Below are positions 33,626-53,218 of a DNA stretch of 64,000 nt, one piece after another. A program made the translations under genes and the position numbers. Source of the DNA: Tribonema minus (Eukaryota; Sar; Xanthophyceae; Tribonematales; Tribonemataceae); NCBI GenBank assembly GCA_017506865.1, contig JAFCMP010000153.1, forward strand, positions 91,522 to 155,521, read 5' to 3'. Position 1 is the first letter of the stretch, and every line of letters begins with the position of its first letter. The notes under the pieces are model-generated. The model made no database searches. It saw only the letters and a program-made list of their open reading frames with translations, and was not told the origin of the DNA.

Positions 33626-33960
33626 GCCGCCTCGATGTGGCCGGAGCTCTGGTGCAGCGCTGGTGCAGTTGACTCGAGGCAGGCGTTAAACCAGCGCTTG
33701 CATGTGTGTCCTCAAGCCAGTAGAAACCTGAATCAGCTCGATGGAGGCCAACTCTAGGGTTTGCTAGGTCTTGAAGGTTAATCGCCTAGTGGGAGCACAC
33801 CTGACGCTCTTGCTGAGTTTGTTGCGTGCTGCTCATCAGATGCAACTAGAGTAGCTGCCCAGCAGCTGGAGGCGACGGCGAAGCCGAGGGTCGCAGAGGC
33901 ATACACACACACGAAAAATAAATTACAGTTGGGTTGAACAAAGGTTAAATCCGAGGTGTA
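33626..33960. promoter_or_regulatory. 335-bp divergent promoter region (transporter / JmjC gene)
   Basis: The two start codons face away from each other with 335 bp between them, so both promoters must lie here unless 5' leader exons overlap the partner gene. No strong TATA box was recognised. Coupled expression is inferred from geometry. Confidence 0.6.
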
Positions 33961-41625
<7,665 letters not shown>

Positions 41626-44592
41626 TTCAAGATCAAACATCAAGTACTTGAAGTGACCCCCAGCGCGCGCGACGACGACTGTACAGCAGCGCTCAGCCTC
41701 GCCCCCCCAGCGCACTGGCAGAATAACTGGATAGAAAACAGTCTCTATGCGGCCCGCGCTGCTATGTAGACTCGAGCGCCTGCTCTGGCGAAGGCATGTG
41801 CAGCATGGACACATGGCATGCACTCTTGTGTCCGACGCATACAGCAGCAGCAGTTCAGCGTCTGCATTTTGCATCTCAATTTGTCTTGCTCCGTAAACCC
41901 TTGCTGGCACCCTGGTGTCATGTCTCACAGCCTTTCTCCACAACACAGGGTGACGAATGGGGCAGGGTGCCGCACTATGCTGTGCTGTCGCTCGCAATAC
42001 AAACATAGTCGATCCCATTGGGACCCGGCAGTCAGTGGCGCATTGGCAAACATTGGCCCTTGGCCTCATCATTTTTATGTTCTATAATGCCTTTTTTGCA
42101 GGCTGCTGTCACAATGCTCACGTTGCGAAAGCGCACGCATTCATGGCAGACATGGGGGGCACTGCAAATGTCAGGGCATTTGTGGCCGCTGATGAGATGC
42201 AAGAACAAATTGCGGCTATAGATTCCTTGTAGCCATTTCCTTGTGTGATGCTGTGTGGCAATGCCCTGAAATGTGCTTGTGCTCCATACGCATGATGTTG
42301 CTGCTGTTGCTCGCAAGCGCACGCGGCATCAGCTGCTGCGTTTCGGTCAATGACTGCCCACCAGTGCCATTTGGTTGCCGCAGTAGAGTCAGTTGACACT
42401 TCATGACTAAAGGTGCCCCCTTTGCTGCTTGTCGCATCAAAATTGTTCGTCATTGCTGCCACGTTGCTGTAATTATCGTCCGTCGTCGTCTTCCTCCTCC
42501 ATCACTTGCGCCATGGCTCCATCTGCATTTGGAACGCATGAACATAGACTGCCGATATCGTCAAGAGTTCCGCCAGTGATCGGCAATTACATGGCCACGT
42601 ATTGCAAGTGCTGGCGAATAAACAATCAACAAAACAACACAACCTTATGCGCACTTGTGTCTCTTGTCACAACAGATGACAGCGGCCCAGAAGGTTGCAC
42701 AACAAACAGGACCAAAGATGTTTCATCAGAAATAATCATGTTTCATGATCATATAGCCAGCGAGCTGGGTGGTGCTTGCACTGTGAGCCGCGTGCCGCCG
42801 CTGCTGCTGCCGCCGCTGCTGCTCGTTTACGCGCATGCAGTACATCAGCTGCTGCAGCGCGCAGTGCATCAACTGCTTGCTGGATTGCAATTGACTCTGC
42901 GCAACACAGGCGTCTGATCGCCGCAGCAAAGACAGCTGAGTGGGGCCGGCTAGGGTGCTGCGCCGCCGGCGGCTCGCGTGCATTTGTGTCATCTTTGTGC
43001 CATGTTGATTGCTGTAATTAGCGTCCATCATCCTCTTCCTCGTCCGTCATTAACGCCATGGCTCCGTCTGCGCTTGCAAGGTGTAGACATTGGCCGTCGA
43101 CACGGTGCACGGCTAGTCGCGGCTAATGGTTTCATAGATGACTTCGCCGCATGTGATGTGAATGTAATCATTGTAATGTGACTGTGCAGTGAAGCTGCCA
43201 ACCATCCCAACAGAATGCGTCATGGCCCATCATCAGTCGCCAGCAACCGCAACAGATGACAGCAACGTCAACAACAACTGCACAGTGAATGCACGGCAGG
43301 TCAAGCCTTCCACTGCAATCAGATGCAGAGCACATGCGACCTGTTTCATGTATAGGCATGGGGTCCTCTCAGTGACCGCGAGGCATTTCATCGTGTCGTG
43401 ACGCCAGCATCAAACTTCATACAGTAGCGGACTGGCAGTCGCTTCTAGTTTAAATCAAATGTGTTTGGAGCAAAAGTGGGAGGCACGCACCGTCTGGATG
43501 GCTCAAGCAGCGCAGCGGCAGGTTCCCGAAAGGCAACGCTGTCTGCTGCTGCTGTGATGCTGCAAAGCACGCCTCCGCTACCTGAGGCGCATACAAGCAA
43601 GCACAACTTCGCAGTTAACCTTGAGTAGTGTGTCAGCTAAGAGTGTTTCAGCACTCATCGTTGCAGCGCAGCAGAGCAGCACTATGCCAACGACGACATG
43701 AAGGCTGTCAGAGAGCTGGTCCACCCTTCCACCACGGCTGACAGCTAATAACTGCAGCCTTTTGCAATCGGCATCAGCTGCGGTCAAGTTGCGCATTTTT
43801 CTACACCTAAAATTAGGAAGGCATTACAGTCACCTGCAGCAGCGCATGACAACTCGCGAGCTATCTCGCGCTTCTGAGCCAGCCGACAAGTGCACCTGAG
43901 TGCTTGCTACAATTAAAGCTGCAGCTTCCGTGGCAGCGGCTTCGATGATGCACTGATGGATACAATATAGCACTTGCCTGTACTACAGCCGGGATGAATG
44001 TGCTATCCAATTGAGGCCGAAGGCTACACCGCAATCCGGGTTGCCGCAATCTCAATGATGGCGTTGCAACACGCCTTGCTCCCGCGCCGAGCCGTTGAGC
44101 CATTTTCCTTGCTGCTGCTGCTGCGCTCATGCTGCACAACACAACACACTCTCTCTCTCTCTCAACTTTCACTCAACCTCAAATCTTTATGAACTTCAAC
44201 TTTGAAGATCGTCAACTTCCCGCCGGTGATCATGATCTCCAGCAAACCTATGTTTTTGCACCCGTCTGGCATGACCTGGCGCCGATCGACAGCTCTGAGG
44301 AAGGGCTTGTGCACATGTGGTGAGACGAACCACTTCAAGTTTGCCACAGCTGGTTGTGACTCACAGCACAATGCCTCTAGAAATTACACATCTAATGCCG
44401 TGTGTCACAATGCCCTTCTCAACAATACGTGGGGAGCGGATCAAGAGATCAACAGATCGTGCAGTGTATGCACTGTACCAGCTACTGCCCTTAGAAGACT
44501 TTGACCACGCTATTCACCATTGAATGCAATGCGTTGAATTCATTGAAATGCAACTTTGCCAGCTCATCAGCGTGCGCACTGCTGCCTCGCAG
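41626..44592. other. Gene-free region with a dispersed direct repeat
   Basis: No supported gene is seen. A diverged direct repeat of about 65 bp lies at 42466-42531 and 43011-43078 (TGCTGTAATTA-CGTCC, then GCCATGGCTCC). A short protein-like frame near 44190-44320 has no recognisable domain. A CTCTCTCTCTCT tract lies at 44151-44162. Confidence 0.45.
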
Positions 44593-45000
44593 CGGCGCTC
44601 ATGTGCAGCGCAGCGGAGCATGGCCATGTGGCAACGCTGCAGCGGCTCGTGGACGCAGGCGTGCGGGCGTTCGGCCCAGTGACCCCTGACTTTGACGCCT
44701 CAACGGCTGCTTTGTAACACAATATTCTGCCTATATCAAAATGCCACCCTGAGAACAAGGCGGGATGGGGGCTCTACGTCATGATGCCGCTGGATGTAGC
44801 GGTTTGTGTACTTTTTATTGATTCGCCAAAAACATGGATGGTGTCGGGTGGTTGCGCAGCAGCAGTGGGACTTCAAGTTGCAACCTCACAGCGCACACCA
44901 TCATGCGCATGGCAGCGGCAGATAGAGTCTGGCGGACTGGCTGCTGGAGCAGGGGTGTCGCCATGACATGGAGCAAGTTAGAAAGGGCATAGTGAGGGGC
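44593..45000 (+). pseudogene. Degraded third copy of the F-box/ankyrin gene (exon 3)
   Basis: A preserved acceptor (CTCGCAG/CGGCGCTCATGTGC) starts a copy of exon 3 of the gene at 51016-53218. MCSAAEHGHVATLQRLVDAG is readable, then a stop in place of the next segment, then MMPLDVAV and frame-broken remains. Exons 1 and 2 of this copy are not recognised upstream. Confidence 0.75.
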
Positions 45001-45207
45001 GGTCGTCTTGTCGTCACATGTGCTACGCTGCAACAACTTTACACCGCAGCAGTCTTCACAAAGCTCGGACGCTTTGGCCCATATCACAGCATGTCGCCGT
45101 GGTTGAGGCGCTTCCTTAGCGCGGTGTCGACAACACATACATACATGCAGCAATCCCACACTATTGTGTGAGGTCCACGACGGGCAGACATGAAAAGGAA
45201 GGGCGGG

Positions 45208-45730
45208 TGGTGAGAAAAGTGATGACTGATGGCAAAACTGTATCGTCACGTGCATTGCTCAGGCCATTGTCATGTTCAGTGTGCCTGTGCCTGTATCTTG
45301 AAGTTGTGCCATGCATCTGACAGAGTCTGCAATTCGCGTATTCGCCAAAAGTGTTGATTGAAGTCTCTCTTAGAAATGGCATCTATTGGTGTCAAGCAGC
45401 TTTCACAGACTGCACCCAGACGACTACAGTACTGCGAAACTCGGCAAAACTTGCTGTGACTGAGGACAGGTCTTTTGCTGCACTGGACGAAGCTCCGGGA
45501 TCCCGGCAACGAAGCCGACGTCAGCCTCGTGTGAGCACCAGAAAAAAACAGGCACGTGATACGCCAAACTTGAAGTGTTTGCAGGAGCCAGCCCCCGTTG
45601 TGTGCTCTCAAGGCGATGAGTGCTGCAGGGTATGTGCCCTCTGGCAAAAATCGAAGCCAGCTTTGCCAGGCTAGCAGCGCTTCCGTGCCTTCAAGCCATA
45701 AAGTCACGTGGTACGTGCATGCGAATAAAC
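45208..45730 (+). pseudogene. Duplicated promoter-proximal segment and broken exon 1
   Basis: 45208-45430 matches 50527-50760 upstream of the intact gene (GTGATGACTGATGGCAAAAC, CTGACAGAGTCTGCAATTCG). At 45616 a damaged exon 1 starts ATGAGTGCTGCAGGG and is out of frame after a few codons compared with the copies at 45892 and 51016. The intact exon 1 of the next gene lies only 276 bp downstream, so the 5' end was duplicated locally. Confidence 0.7.
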
Positions 45731-45891
45731 TCCTCGATCGCGCTGGCCTAGAAATTTGCAATGTAAGTGACATTGAATGCAATGCAATGCAATGCATGCA
45801 TGCACAGCACCCACGAACATCAAGAACGTGACTCGCCAAAACCTTGAAGTTAGTGTAGTAGGTAGCTGTGCTGTGCTGTGCTCCCAAGGCG

Positions 45892-47707
45892 ATGAGTGAT
45901 GCAGGCGAGGACGACGATCAGTGCCCTCTGGCGAGCATCGAAGCCAGCTTTGCGAGGCTAGCGGCGCTTCCTTGCCTTCGGGCCATCGAGTCACGCGGTG
46001 AGTCATGCGAATAAACCTGAGAGTTGCCAAAGCGTGTGCCGTGGGTCGGTAGATATAGCGCATCTTGCTCGCAGTAGACATCAGATCTTTCCGTTGCCCC
46101 CTATTATACCATGGTCACAATCGTTTCCGCTGGCTGATGGCGTTTGCGCACGCCATCTGATGCAGGCATAACGATGGAACAGCTTGCGTCTGCCCGCGCT
46201 GAGCTGCTGGGACTCGAGACCGTTGCTGCTCAGTGCATGCATGAGGACTATCCGGGACGCATCCTTCTCCAGTACGCCCTCGGCTGTGTAAAGGAGAAAC
46301 TGACGGCTGCCGAAAGCAGGATGATGTCGGTGCAGTCTGAGAAAGCTCGCCAGCACGTGCGACATCGAGTCTCTCGTGAGGCAGCCGACGTCCTCCTGCA
46401 TGACATCCCTGTGCTGGCTCGGGTGCTCGAGTTCTGCGGCCCCGATCGATGGGCATACATCACGCGAGTCAGCATGACGTTCCACGGCGTGTACATGCAC
46501 GTAGTAGCTCAGAGCTGGGGCGTCAGGCACCTGTTCATGACTGCGCACCGCACGGCGGCGCAGTCGCAGGCCATGATCGACTACGCCAGAGCAAGCGGGA
46601 TGTACGCGTTCAACGGCGATAGCTTCTGCTACGCGCTGGGCGCGACGGGCTCCATGCCGCTCATCGAGCGCAACATGAACAGCCTGCGATCACATCACAA
46701 CTACTACAAAATGCCCGTCAACAAGGCGCTGTTTGTGGGCCTCGCGACCAGACTCGACGTGAGTCTGCTACAGCAAGCGCTATCAGCTGCGGGCATCGAC
46801 GCGTCAGAGGCGTGCTCACGGGGCATCTGTATAAGCGTGGGCCTGGAAGCTGCAGCCTCTGGCGACACCGGCACGGTACTCTCTTGGGTGGCGCAGCAGC
46901 CGCCATTCAACAGCGAGACGAGAGAAGACCGCTGTAAGCGAGAGCAACTGCGCTGGTTCCCCGGTGAGTATGCTGTAGGTGCATTTGCTTTACATGTAGC
47001 GCAACTGCTGATGTCGAGCTTGCAAAGTGGATGTCTCTGCAAACTGCTCCTGCTATCCCGCTGCCCCAAGCACGCATGCTATGATGCCTTCTTGCCTGTT
47101 GCAGAATGCTGCAGGCTGTTCTGAGCTGCAGAATGGTGCAGGCTGTATCAATCATTCCATCTGCATAGCACTTGTCCACATACCTGATGACAGAAGACAG
47201 TGCGCGCCTATCAAGCATGACCTATTACTAAACAGGTGCAGTTTCAAGTGGTCAGACGGACGTAGAAGTATATAGCCTGACATGCAGCACAGCAGAGCAT
47301 CTGTGCCATAGCAGCTGTTTGGCCCGGTGGCGCCGAACTTTGACGCCCTCATGGCTATGATACATCACCGCCTTCCATGCGCATACACCTGGTCGGAAAA
47401 CAAAAGCGAGTTTCATGTCATGACGCCGCTGGATGTGGCGGTGTACTATGGCCATAATCATATCGTTGAGTGGCTGCGCGGCAGCGGAACTTCAAGTTCA
47501 AGTGGCGACTTCACGGCGCACACTATGCGCATGGCCGTCTTCAGCGCGAGGACGGACATGGTGGACTGGCTCCTGGAGCACGGGTGTCGCCATGACATAG
47601 AGCACATGAAGGCAACGGTGCGCAGTAGCCACAACCATGCTGTGAAGCAGCGAAAGCCAACAGCCTGGGCCGTGTTGGGGCATCTATGTACAGTCACGCC
47701 ATTGTAG
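45892..47707 (+). pseudogene. F-box-like/ankyrin-like gene 1, damaged by a deletion
   Basis: Exon 1 (45892-45997) and exon 2 (46166-46963) are intact and nearly identical to those of the gene at 51016-53218, with donors GTGAGT at both ends. The start of exon 3, with its acceptor and about 25 codons, is missing. The paralogue's 331 bp between two GCTG tetramers (52479-52482 and 52810-52813) are deleted at 47311-47316. Only the rest of exon 3 remains (47317-47707). Without splicing, exon 2 reads on to a stop at 47124 (about 326 residues from the first in-exon frame). Probably a pseudogene or a truncated F-box-like protein. Confidence 0.75.
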
Positions 47708-47735
47708 TACCTGAGCGAGAATTAATAAAAAGTAC
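47707..47735 (+). mobile_element. LINE copy 4: 21-nt insertion with GTAC duplication
   Basis: CTGAGCGAGAATTAATAAAA plus A (47711-47731) is the extreme 3' end of the LINE. It is flanked by GTAC at 47707-47710 and 47732-47735. The paralogous gene has the uninterrupted site TAGTACAGG at 53200-53208, so the insertion is directly demonstrated. It lies at the stop codon of the damaged gene 1. Confidence 0.9.
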
Positions 47736-47790
47736 AGGAGCACCTTAGGGCGGCAGTGTAAGTCGAGCGTGTGGCTATCACCGCTGTGCA

Positions 47791-47822
47791 GTACCTGTTA
47801 TAAATACAAGTCCATACGTACC
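47791..47822 (+). mobile_element. SINE-like 3' remnant with GTACC duplication
   Basis: ATAAATACAAGTCCATAC, the 3' end of the SINE-like element, lies between GTACC at 47791-47795 and GTACC at 47818-47822. The paralogous 3' flank near 53265-53275 lacks it. Confidence 0.8.
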
Positions 47823-50526
47823 CGTTGTTGGAAGACAAGTAGCTTCCATAAGTCCGCTCTTTTGTTTGGCACCGTGGTATATCATTGGCAGAATAAGCGG
47901 CCACCGTACTGCACACAGCAGTGAAGCGTGCAATCAAGATGAGCATCAATGCAACCGCAGGCAACATTGCTGAAGCACAGGCTAATCAATTACTCTGTAT
48001 GAGTTTGTTCCTGCCCAGCGTTCTGCAACCATTCACTAATCTGTGCGGCCCTGTAAGTGATGCCAGGCATGCTGTCTGGGGTACTCAATGAGCGTAGCCG
48101 GGTTTCCTACATGCCCTGTGCCACTTGAATAGGTACAATTTGGATAAATGGTGACAGTGGGCCAGCTACTGCCCTCAGAAGACTTCAACCACGCTATATT
48201 ATCATAATAGCCCTGCGGGCTGGGGGAAAGTCCTAGGGACGCGTGCAAGTAGAGTGCACCTTGGTGCTACGAAGAGATCAACAAGAGCACTGTCACAGTG
48301 TTTGCTCACAAACTGTGTAAATTTGATGTCAGGCTTGTCACAATGGTTGTATTGCAAACATGTTGCGAATGGAAAGCTGGCCATGCAGATAGGCACACCG
48401 TTGTCAATGCACAGCAGCAGACACTCTGCCTGCTTCATTGCACACTGCAGATGTGCATGTTCGCAAGCATGGCAAAGCAGGAGTTCCGCACAGAATCTGA
48501 TTTGTTGTTGGTACTACCAATGGTATTACTTTACGTAGCTTCAAGCGCATGCACTGTCCAGAGGAACGCACTTACTCCATGTAGGTTTCATGGCAGTATC
48601 AGAAGTGTGCTGTCACGTCCTGCTGGGCCAGGTTGGTCTGCGCCTCACCTGCTCTCATACCACATGATGCTGTTGACACAGTGTGTTGTTGGCATCACCT
48701 GGCCTTCATGAAGAATGCATTCAATAATAAGTTACCATGGCACCTGCTGCCAGCAGCAGCTATGCCACGACGATGGCAGTGGCATGCAGGTAAAAGTCTT
48801 GGGGCCCTTTGCGGCATATCGGGATGGTGCGACTCAGTGCTAGTTCATATGCGCATATGCCGCTCTGCAAGCCTGAAAGCGGGATTACGTCTTCGGGTGC
48901 AACCAGCCCAATCCAATCACCATTGCAAACAGTTAGCAAGGACTCCCGGCCATGGCTGTTAAATGCCCATGCGTCGCCAAGTCAGCCAATCGCAACCTGC
49001 TGCGTGCTCACTGCATACATGGCCCAGTGTGACAGCATGCACTGGCAGCGCTGCAAGCCTCACATGTTGCATATGTCTTCCGCTGCAGCCAGCCCAAGCC
49101 AGTCGCCGTTGCAAACAGTTGGCAAGTATTAGCCATGAAAGTTCATGACTGAGGGGTCACCGAGTCAACTGACAGTCTGCTGCTTGCTCACTGCCTGATT
49201 TGAGAGCATGAAGCTCAGCAAGCCGCAGGCTCATATTTTAATTTGTGGCTTCAACTTCAGCCAGCCAGGGCAGTCCGTTGCGAACTGTGGCATTACCAGT
49301 TGTGGAGGTTGATTGCTGTTGGGTCGCCAATCTAACAGACCAAAAATTGCTGCATATCTGCATGTCACCTCAACCACCAGCATTTTGATCCTCCTGTTAG
49401 TCGAATCATTACCTTGTTCTTGCCTGCCGCAGCCCATCGTCGGAACACAACACGCTCCGTCCGTCCAGACAGCCCACGCCATGGGTACAGCTTGTTCAAC
49501 AGCTGCACTGAGGTCTATGCTGGCAGAAAGTGTAAGTGCGCCTTAACATGCTCAGTTCACAAGCCACTCCAACGTTGCTTCTTCCCCGCCATGCATGGGT
49601 TGTATTGGCAATACTATTTGCCGTAGTCAGCGCCAGCACTGGCTGCCGCACGCGGCTCAGCACTGCTTACCGTGAAGCAAGGACTGTTGCTGCACCTCAC
49701 TCGGCACCAGTTCTCGCGTGCTGCGTTAGGGTGCCTTGCCTCGCTCAGGCAGCTTCGCTGTGTTGCCACAGACTGTTCTCCGCGAGCTGTACCGCACGGC
49801 CGCTCCTTCTTCTTGCTGCGCAAGCATACTCTGTGAGCTAGCTTCACCACTTGCTTCTGTCTCATGATCATCCTCTCCTCTGCACACTCTTCGTGCACGC
49901 GCGCTTCCCTGCATGCAATGTGGCTGCCGGGTTAGCCGGCTCATGCACCCTGGCGCTTTTGACACGAATCAGTTGCAAATCGGGCCGACATGTCGAGTTT
50001 TCGGTGGACAAACTTTTTTATTCAATAAAAACTTATTTTGAGGCTTTGTATTATCCCACAGCATCACAAAAATGGTCTTGCTGCAGATCTGTTGCATCAT
50101 CATTATACCTCACAGTTTGGTCTGTACCATGCACCAAACAGGATCAGAAACAGGCTTCTAGTTCAGAAGTTATTGCGATTTTGGGTCTTTTGCACGATGT
50201 GCAAACGGAGACCTAGTGACTTCGTCCCTAGGAAATGTATGCAACGCGTTGCATTCATCGACATACCTTTGTCCCCGGGGGGGGGTGGTATACAATACTT
50301 GTCCCGGAGACTGCGCGAGCGCACGCGCATCGCCCTGATTTGGTTGGCGGCCAAATTGATGGTATACAATACTTGTCCCGGAGACTGCGCGAGCGCACGC
50401 GCATCGCCCTGATTTGGTTGGCGGCCAAATTGATGTTCACTTTGAAGCTGCGAACCTTTGCTCAAGCTTTCTGAGTTGGATCGACTACCCCCCCCCGGGG
50501 AAAAGCAAGGGGGGGTTGGTGACAAA
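47823..50526. other. Gene-free interval within the array
   Basis: No gene is supported. It includes a 74-bp perfect or near-perfect tandem duplication (50287-50360 and 50361-50434) bracketed by inverted G/C-rich blocks (about 50269-50288 and 50488-50505), and a pair of CAATCGCAACCTGCTGC-like repeats around 48890-49150. Confidence 0.5.
50287..50434. repeat. 74-bp tandem duplication flanked by inverted G/C blocks
   Basis: Two adjacent copies start GGTATACAATACTTGTCCCG. The flanks TTTGTCCCCGGGGGG (left) and CCCCCCCGGGGAAAAGC (right) are roughly inverted, so the segment could form a large hairpin. Confidence 0.85.
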
Positions 50527-50826
50527 AGTGATGACTGATGGCAAAACTGCATCTTCATTCGTGCATTGCTCAGGCCATTGTCATATTCGGTGCCTGTATC
50601 GTTGACGTTGAAGTTGTGCCATGCGTCTGACAGAGTCTGCAATTCGCGTCTTCGCCAAAAGTGTTCATTGGATTTCTCAAGTCCCTGAGAAAGGCGGCAT
50701 ATATTGGCTTCAAGGCAGTAAGCTTGGGCAGACTGCACCCAGACACAACTTTCTGTGACCGAACAAGTTGTTTTGCTGCACTGGACGAACCTCTCGACAA
50801 CGACAGCAGGACGTCAGCCACCTCAT

Positions 50827-50926
50827 GTACGCAGCGCAGACTAGGCTGCTGCGTTGACGCAAGCTTTTCGATTGCATAGGCAACCCGGCCTCCCTTGGGC
50901 CTTTATAAATACAAGTCCATACGTAC
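50827..50926 (+). mobile_element. SINE-like element, copy 2 (apparently full length)
   Basis: Positions 50836-50922 match the element at 15197-15283 from its first base (GCAGACTAGGCTGCTGCG) to CAAGTCCATAC. GTAC occurs on both sides (50827-50830 and 50923-50926), with five extra bases on the left. It sits about 90 bp upstream of the intact F-box/ankyrin gene and may contribute to its 5' flank. Confidence 0.65.
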
Positions 50927-51015
50927 ACATGTGGTGAGAATAAACTTACACACTGACACGCCAAACTTGAAGGTTTTGCAGGAACAGCAACCCCCCTTGT
51001 CGTGCTCCTAAGGCG

Positions 51016-53218
51016 ATGAGTGATGCAGGCGAGGACGAGGATCAGTGCCCTCTGGCGAGCATCGAAGCCAGCTTTGCGAGGCTAGCAGCGCTTCCTTGCC
51101 TTCGGACCATCGAGTCACGCGGTGCGTGCGTGCATGCGAATAAAAACCGAGAAGTCGAAGATGAATAACCGTGCTGGCGTAGATGTTCCAAACCGTGTGC
51201 CCTGTGGGTCAGTACAAGGATCGTTTCTTGCTCAAAGCAGACATCAGAACTTTGCGCTGCCCCCTATCATACCATGGTCAAAATCGTTTCCGCTGCCTGA
51301 TGGCGTTTGCGCACGCCATCTGGGGCAGGCATAACGATGGAACAGCTTGCGGCTGCCCGCGCGGAGCTGCTGGGACTCGAGACCATCGCTGCTCAGTGCT
51401 TACACGAGGAGTATCCGGGGCGCATCCTTCTCCTGTACGCGCTCGGCTGTGTAAAACAGAAACTGACGGCTGCCGAAACCAGGGTGTCGGTGCAGTCTCA
51501 GAAAGCTCACCATCACGTGCGACAGCGAGTCTCTCGTGAGGCAGCCGACGTCCTCCTGCATGACATCCCTGTGCTAGCTCGGGTGCTCGAGTTCTGCGGC
51601 CCTAATCAATGGGCATACACCACGCGAGTCAGCATGACGTTCCACGGCGTGTACATGCACGTAGTAGCTCAGAGCTGGGGCGTCAGGCGCCTGTTCATGA
51701 CTGCGCATTGCACGGCGGCGCAGTCGCAGGCCATGATCGACTACGCCAGCGCAAGCGGGATGTACGCGTTCGACGGCGATAGCTTCTGCTACGCGCTAGG
51801 CGCGACGGGCTCCATGCCGCTCATCGAGCGCAACATGAAGAGCCTGCGATCACATCACAACTACTACAAAATGCCCGTCAACAAGGCGCTGTTTGTGGGC
51901 CTCGCGACCAGACTCGACGTGAGTCTGCTACAGCAAGCGCTGTCAGCTGCGGGCATGGACTCGTCGGATGCGTGCTCACGGGGCATCTGTATAAGCGTGG
52001 GCCTGGAAGCTGCAGCCTCTGGCGACACCGGCACGGTGCTCAAGTGGGTGGCGCAGCAGCCGCCATTCAACAGCGAGACGAGAGAAGACCGCTGTAAGCG
52101 AGAGCAACTGCGCTGGTTCCCTGGTGAGTATGCTGTAGATGCATTTGCTGTACATGTAGCGTAACCGCTGATGTTGAGTTCGCAAAGTGGATGTGCCTGC
52201 AGCCTGCTCCTGCCACACCGCTGCCCCAAGCACTGCAAGCATGCTATGATGCCTTCTTCCCTGTTGCAGAATGCTGCAGGCTGTTCTGAGCTGCAGAATG
52301 GTGCAGGCTGTATCAATCATTCCATCTGCATAGCACCTGTCCACATACCTGATGACAGAAGACAGTGCGCGCCTATCAAGCATGACCTATTACTAAACAG
52401 GTGCAGTTTCAAGTGGTCAGACGGACGTAGAAGTATATAGCCTGACATGCAGCACAGCAGAGCATCTGTGCCATAGCAGCTGCAGTGTTCAGTCAGGACT
52501 TCTGACACCATGCCTTGCAGTCATCAATATTGGCATTGGCGGTCATTGTTGTGCTTTCACATCACCCTTCAAGTGTCCTATGAAGCTGCCTGATGATATC
52601 AGAGGTCGTGAAGCGCGAATGCGCTGTTACTTATGATGCCGGCGCAAATCCTACCCACTCAGGCTGCATCGCTGCATGTTTGCAGTATCAAACATACAAT
52701 CCCTCATCAGCATACATGCTCACTGCCGCCTTGCAGCGGCGCTCATGTGCAAGGCAGCCGAGCACGGCCATGAAGCCACGCTGCAGTGGCTCATGGATGC
52801 TGGCGTGAGGCTGTTCGGCCCGGTGGCGCCGAACTTTGACGCCCTCATGGCTATGATAAATTACCGCCTCCCGCGCGCATACACCTGGCCGGAAAACACC
52901 AGCGAGTTCCACGTCATGACGCCGCTGGATGTGGCGGTGTACTACGGCCAGAAACGTGTCGTCGAGTGGCTGCGCAGCAGCGGAACCTCAAGTTCAAGTG
53001 GCGACTTCACGCCGCACACCATGCGCATGGCCGTCTTCAGCGCGAGGACGCACATGGTGGACTGGCTACTGGAGCGCGGGTGCTGCTATGACATAGAGCA
53101 AGTGCAGGCAGCGGTGCGTAGTACCCACAACCATGCTGCGAAGCAGCGAAGGTCAACAGCGTGGCTTGCCTTAAGGCATCTGCAATCACGCCACCCTCGT
53201 AGTACAGGTGCTTCCTAG
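51016..53218 (+). CDS. F-box-like/ankyrin-like protein, intact array member, three exons
   Basis: Exons 51016-51121, 51329-52123 and 52737-53218 join in phase (phase 1 at both introns), giving 460 residues. Donors are GTGCGT and GTGAGT; acceptors GGGGCAG and CTTGCAG. An acidic leader (MSDAGEDEDQCPLASIEASF) and a helical region come first. An F-box-like helix pair follows (IPVLARVLEFCGPNQWAY then TRVSMTFHGVYMHVV, about residues 110-145). After it are ankyrin-like repeats, clearest as KAAEHGHEATLQWLMDAG, MTPLDVAVYYGQKRVVEWL and MRMAVFSARTHMVDWLLERG. F-box proteins recruit substrates to SCF ubiquitin ligases, with ankyrin repeats binding the target; this is family knowledge applied to weak motifs. 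TGTAA occurs about 10 bp after the stop, a green-algal type poly(A) signal. Confidence 0.75.
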
